DNA of 64,000 nucleotides from Sitta carolinensis (lineage: Eukaryota; Chordata; Aves; Passeriformes; Sittidae): the NCBI GenBank assembly GCA_032173965.1, contig CM063283.1:17650501-17714500 (forward strand), read 5' to 3'. The first letter of the stretch is position 1; every line of letters starts with the position of its first letter. Of the stretch, positions 61,401 through 64,000 are shown in pieces. The notes beneath the pieces are model-generated. The model had not been told where the DNA came from, searched no databases, and saw only the letters and a program-made list of their open reading frames with translations. The translations under genes were made by a program, and so were the position numbers.

Positions 61401-64000
61401 CTAAAAATTTCTATATTACTATCTTAGCCAGAAAACACAGAAAAAAATGTTGCAGAAATAATGTTGGCAAACCTGCAGAAAAAATATTAGATGCTTGTAA
61501 AATGAGAAGATGCTGGTTTTGTTCATTAATACATGAAATGCAGTACTGCCTACTGACCTGTCTTTTGTGTTGTTTAGGCTTTGTGATTAAACTGATGAGA
61601 CTTTACATGTAGTCATATATTTAGCAAATATAGTAAATTGGGTGAAGAGGTCAGCACGTACACAGCAAAAGGAGTCAATCATATATCCAAGGATTAATTC
61701 TCAATTAATATAAAACAAGTTAGATGTTTTCATCTGGCTGAACTACAGTAACTACTCTGGTAATCCCATCAGATTCCATTTTATGTACTTCACTGCGAAA
61801 CACTTGGCCTCTGACACAGCCTAAAAATCTGTTGGAGAAACAGTGTCTCTCAAAGGCCATGCTTACACGTGTGCTTTTCTTCTCTGAAGACATTTGCCAG
61901 AACCACGTGGATGGGCTGGCTACAGAAATCTAGCTAGGATCTGCTTATGTTCTATTTTCACTTTGTTGTTGATGCTGTGTTTTGTGTTCAGTCAGGATAC
62001 AGTGAAGGGGTTAGCCTAATTTCCTACAGAAGCAGCCACAGTGCTACACCCTGGCAGTGTGTGCCTTGCATGTTACACCAAAATTATAGAAAAAGGAACA
62101 AGGTTTAAAGATTATCAGTTCCTACAGGTTTCTTACAAGACAGACCAGAGAAGAAGGAAGATTTGGATTAGAATTTTTACAAGTTCACTCCTCTTTTGTC
62201 TTTTCAGGCTATTCCACCACCAAACATGTCAACTTAAGAGTTTTTCAATACTTTGCAGAGAAGAGCTGATAGGGAAAACAGAGGAAAATGTTCAGAATAC
62301 CTTTGCATATATTTCAGTGAAAAACCCCACATTTAAACAAGACATATAATTTACAAGATTTCTTCATCCTATTGCTTAGAGAATTTCTTGGGTTCTTTCC
62401 ACAGCAAATGAGTGCCATGCTCTGTTTTTTTCTGCTCCTTGTTCTCCTTTTTTCCCTACAGTAATAATCTTAGCCAGCTCCTTCCTTTGCTTTTCCATTG
62501 GATAGTGAACATTTTGGCTTTCTGATGTATTTTGTATTCTGCCGAGTGCTTTCTTCTCCACTGGGAAAGCATCCTAAACCTCTTCCTAAAACTTTGTCAC
62601 CTTTTCTTCTGAGGTGAAGTACCACTGCATAAGATGAAGAACTTGATATATTTTAAAATCAGTAAAGGTTACTTTTGTCCCTGGTATTATTACAAATTGT
62701 ATTTTTGCAGTTTGTTATTTCCTCATATATTTACTTGACTCACTCTCCAAATGGCAATAAGATGACAACTACAAACTTGAATTTCATCCACTTGTCTTAC
62801 CTGGGCTCTTTCCTTGCAACGATCACTTTCTCTGACAAAACACTGGCTTGTACACCTGTGTACATCCTAAAACTAATAAATATTCCATTTATTTTCTGGG
62901 TAAGAGCTCATTTATCTTCTACTGAAATCTTGCCCATTCCTCTTGTGAAGGTTTGCCTTTTATAAGTGATGCTGGTGGTGTCCTCTTACCCAAGTTGTTC
63001 ATGGTTATACAGTGTTTGCAAATTTGTGGAAGTCAGGGTAGCACAGCAGAATGTTTGGATTCTTTCCAGAGTGTGTGGTTCTTGTTCCTTGTCTCAGTCC
63101 AGACAGCTCTGCACATTGTTTTTATGAAGTCAAATTTTTAAATTTTACATCCCTTTTCCTCCACATCTCCTTTCTGGGATTTTGGAGTGACCTTAGTGTC
63201 AGAACATTGTTCTCCTCTCAGTTCTGCACTTGTCATCGCCTTTCCTTGTCAAAACCCCATGCTTTCTTGTAACTTAATTCTGGTTTCCTGAAGTCTCTCT
63301 TTCGACATTTTCCCCTTAAAGCCCATCATAGGAAGTGATCAGGATCTCATGCAATCCCATGCAAATTGACAAATTGTCTCCTTAGCCTCAGAAGAGAAAC
63401 ACACTTTTCTGTTGGATCCTTTTCTTTGTCTGCCCTGTTTAAAATCTGCCTCTCATATGGGTCACTTTTAGCTGGAGTGCAGAACTCACTCCTCGAATTT
63501 CTGTGATGTGGAATATCAATGAGGCATCTCCGAGTTAACTGTAAGATATTATGAATTATCTGTTGTCAGAAAAATGAGGCTATATTCTGTTTGTTGTCCT
63601 TATCCCTGTCTCCACAACTCTTAGTACTATTTGTGCACATTCCCATCAGCATCCACATTTCCAGGTGCTTCAGAAAGGCAAATTGCTAACAGTGGTTCCT
63701 TAGTTCACTACTATCAGTGCTCAACAGTCACTGGGAGCCAAGTAATTAATTAGAGAGCCATTTATTTCAGGGTGCAAGCTCTGACCTCTTAATTACACAC
63801 ATCTTTACTCCATGCAACTGCCTCTTTACCACCAAAACTTCTTATAGGTATGATTATTACAGACATGGGGAAAACAAGGCAGTCCATGGAAGATTTGTGA
63901 CAAGAAAGAGGATTCATAAGGGACTATTTGAAAGAGAAAACATGAAAACAAAGTTAGGTCCAGAAGGGAGCAATAACCTGAAAAAGGAGAGGAAAAATTG
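58448..64000. other. unique noncoding DNA
   Basis: About 5.5 kb to the window end with no recognisable repeat or gene. A frame at 58379-58837 (152 codons) begins inside the CR1 tail and runs on by chance. Frames at 62041-62349 and 62675-62965 have no family signature. A-rich tracts lie near 59916-59940 and 61309-61322. Confidence 0.5.

Noticed and set aside
1..64000. tRNA, rRNA, snRNA or CRISPR features
   Set aside because: None was recognised by eye. Small structured RNAs could still be missed without a covariance-model search.

Overview
This 64 kb window looks like intergenic or deep intronic DNA from a bird, probably a songbird. The evidence is the repeat content: many 3'-truncated CR1 LINE copies ending in the typical avian (ATTCTATG)-like tail, several solo endogenous-retrovirus LTRs, long simple repeats, AT-rich unique sequence, and no Alu, B1 or L1-type mammalian repeats that I could recognise. 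I found no protein-coding gene, rRNA, tRNA or CRISPR array. The open reading frames are short, mostly under 110 codons, and none looks like a known protein. The longest (up to 195 codons) lie inside a GC-rich tandem repeat and are artefacts. There is no operon-like or prokaryotic organisation.

Layout. 0-22 kb is unique AT-rich DNA. It carries three plus-strand CR1 fragments (about 619, 6737 and 12770), one minus-strand solo LTR of 639 bp with a 5 bp target-site duplication (3493-4131), a perfect (TATTC)20 array (11566), a (TA)18 array (18926), and a T23 tract and an A46 tract about 200 bp apart (19952 and 20177). 22-30 kb is an LTR cluster. It holds a 336 bp ERVK-like solo LTR with a 6 bp duplication (22054-22389) and two related long LTRs (23337-25032 and 28497-29928). 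Each long LTR has its own 5 bp duplication, so they are separate insertions. The first contains an eight-copy, 40 bp GC-rich minisatellite.

30-51 kb is mostly unique sequence, with two CR1 tips facing each other (32.0-32.1 kb), a CR1 tail (35.5 kb), an ancient CR1/L3-like copy (38.9-39.4 kb), a compound tetranucleotide array (46088-46214) and a longer CR1 fragment (48.6-49.3 kb). 51.1-52.2 kb is a GC-rich minus-strand LTR of an abundant avian type. 57.6-58.4 kb is the longest CR1 fragment, which still shows the broken C-terminal end of the CR1 reverse-transcriptase ORF. The rest is unique DNA in which I see no gene.

The best leads are the LTR-internal minisatellite, the pair of related LTRs, two short open segments with good splice-site consensus (28169-28337 and 49397-49495), and a few repeat-free stretches that could be conserved noncoding elements. 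I see no sign of a new biological system. All family assignments are by eye, and LTR family names are left out on purpose.
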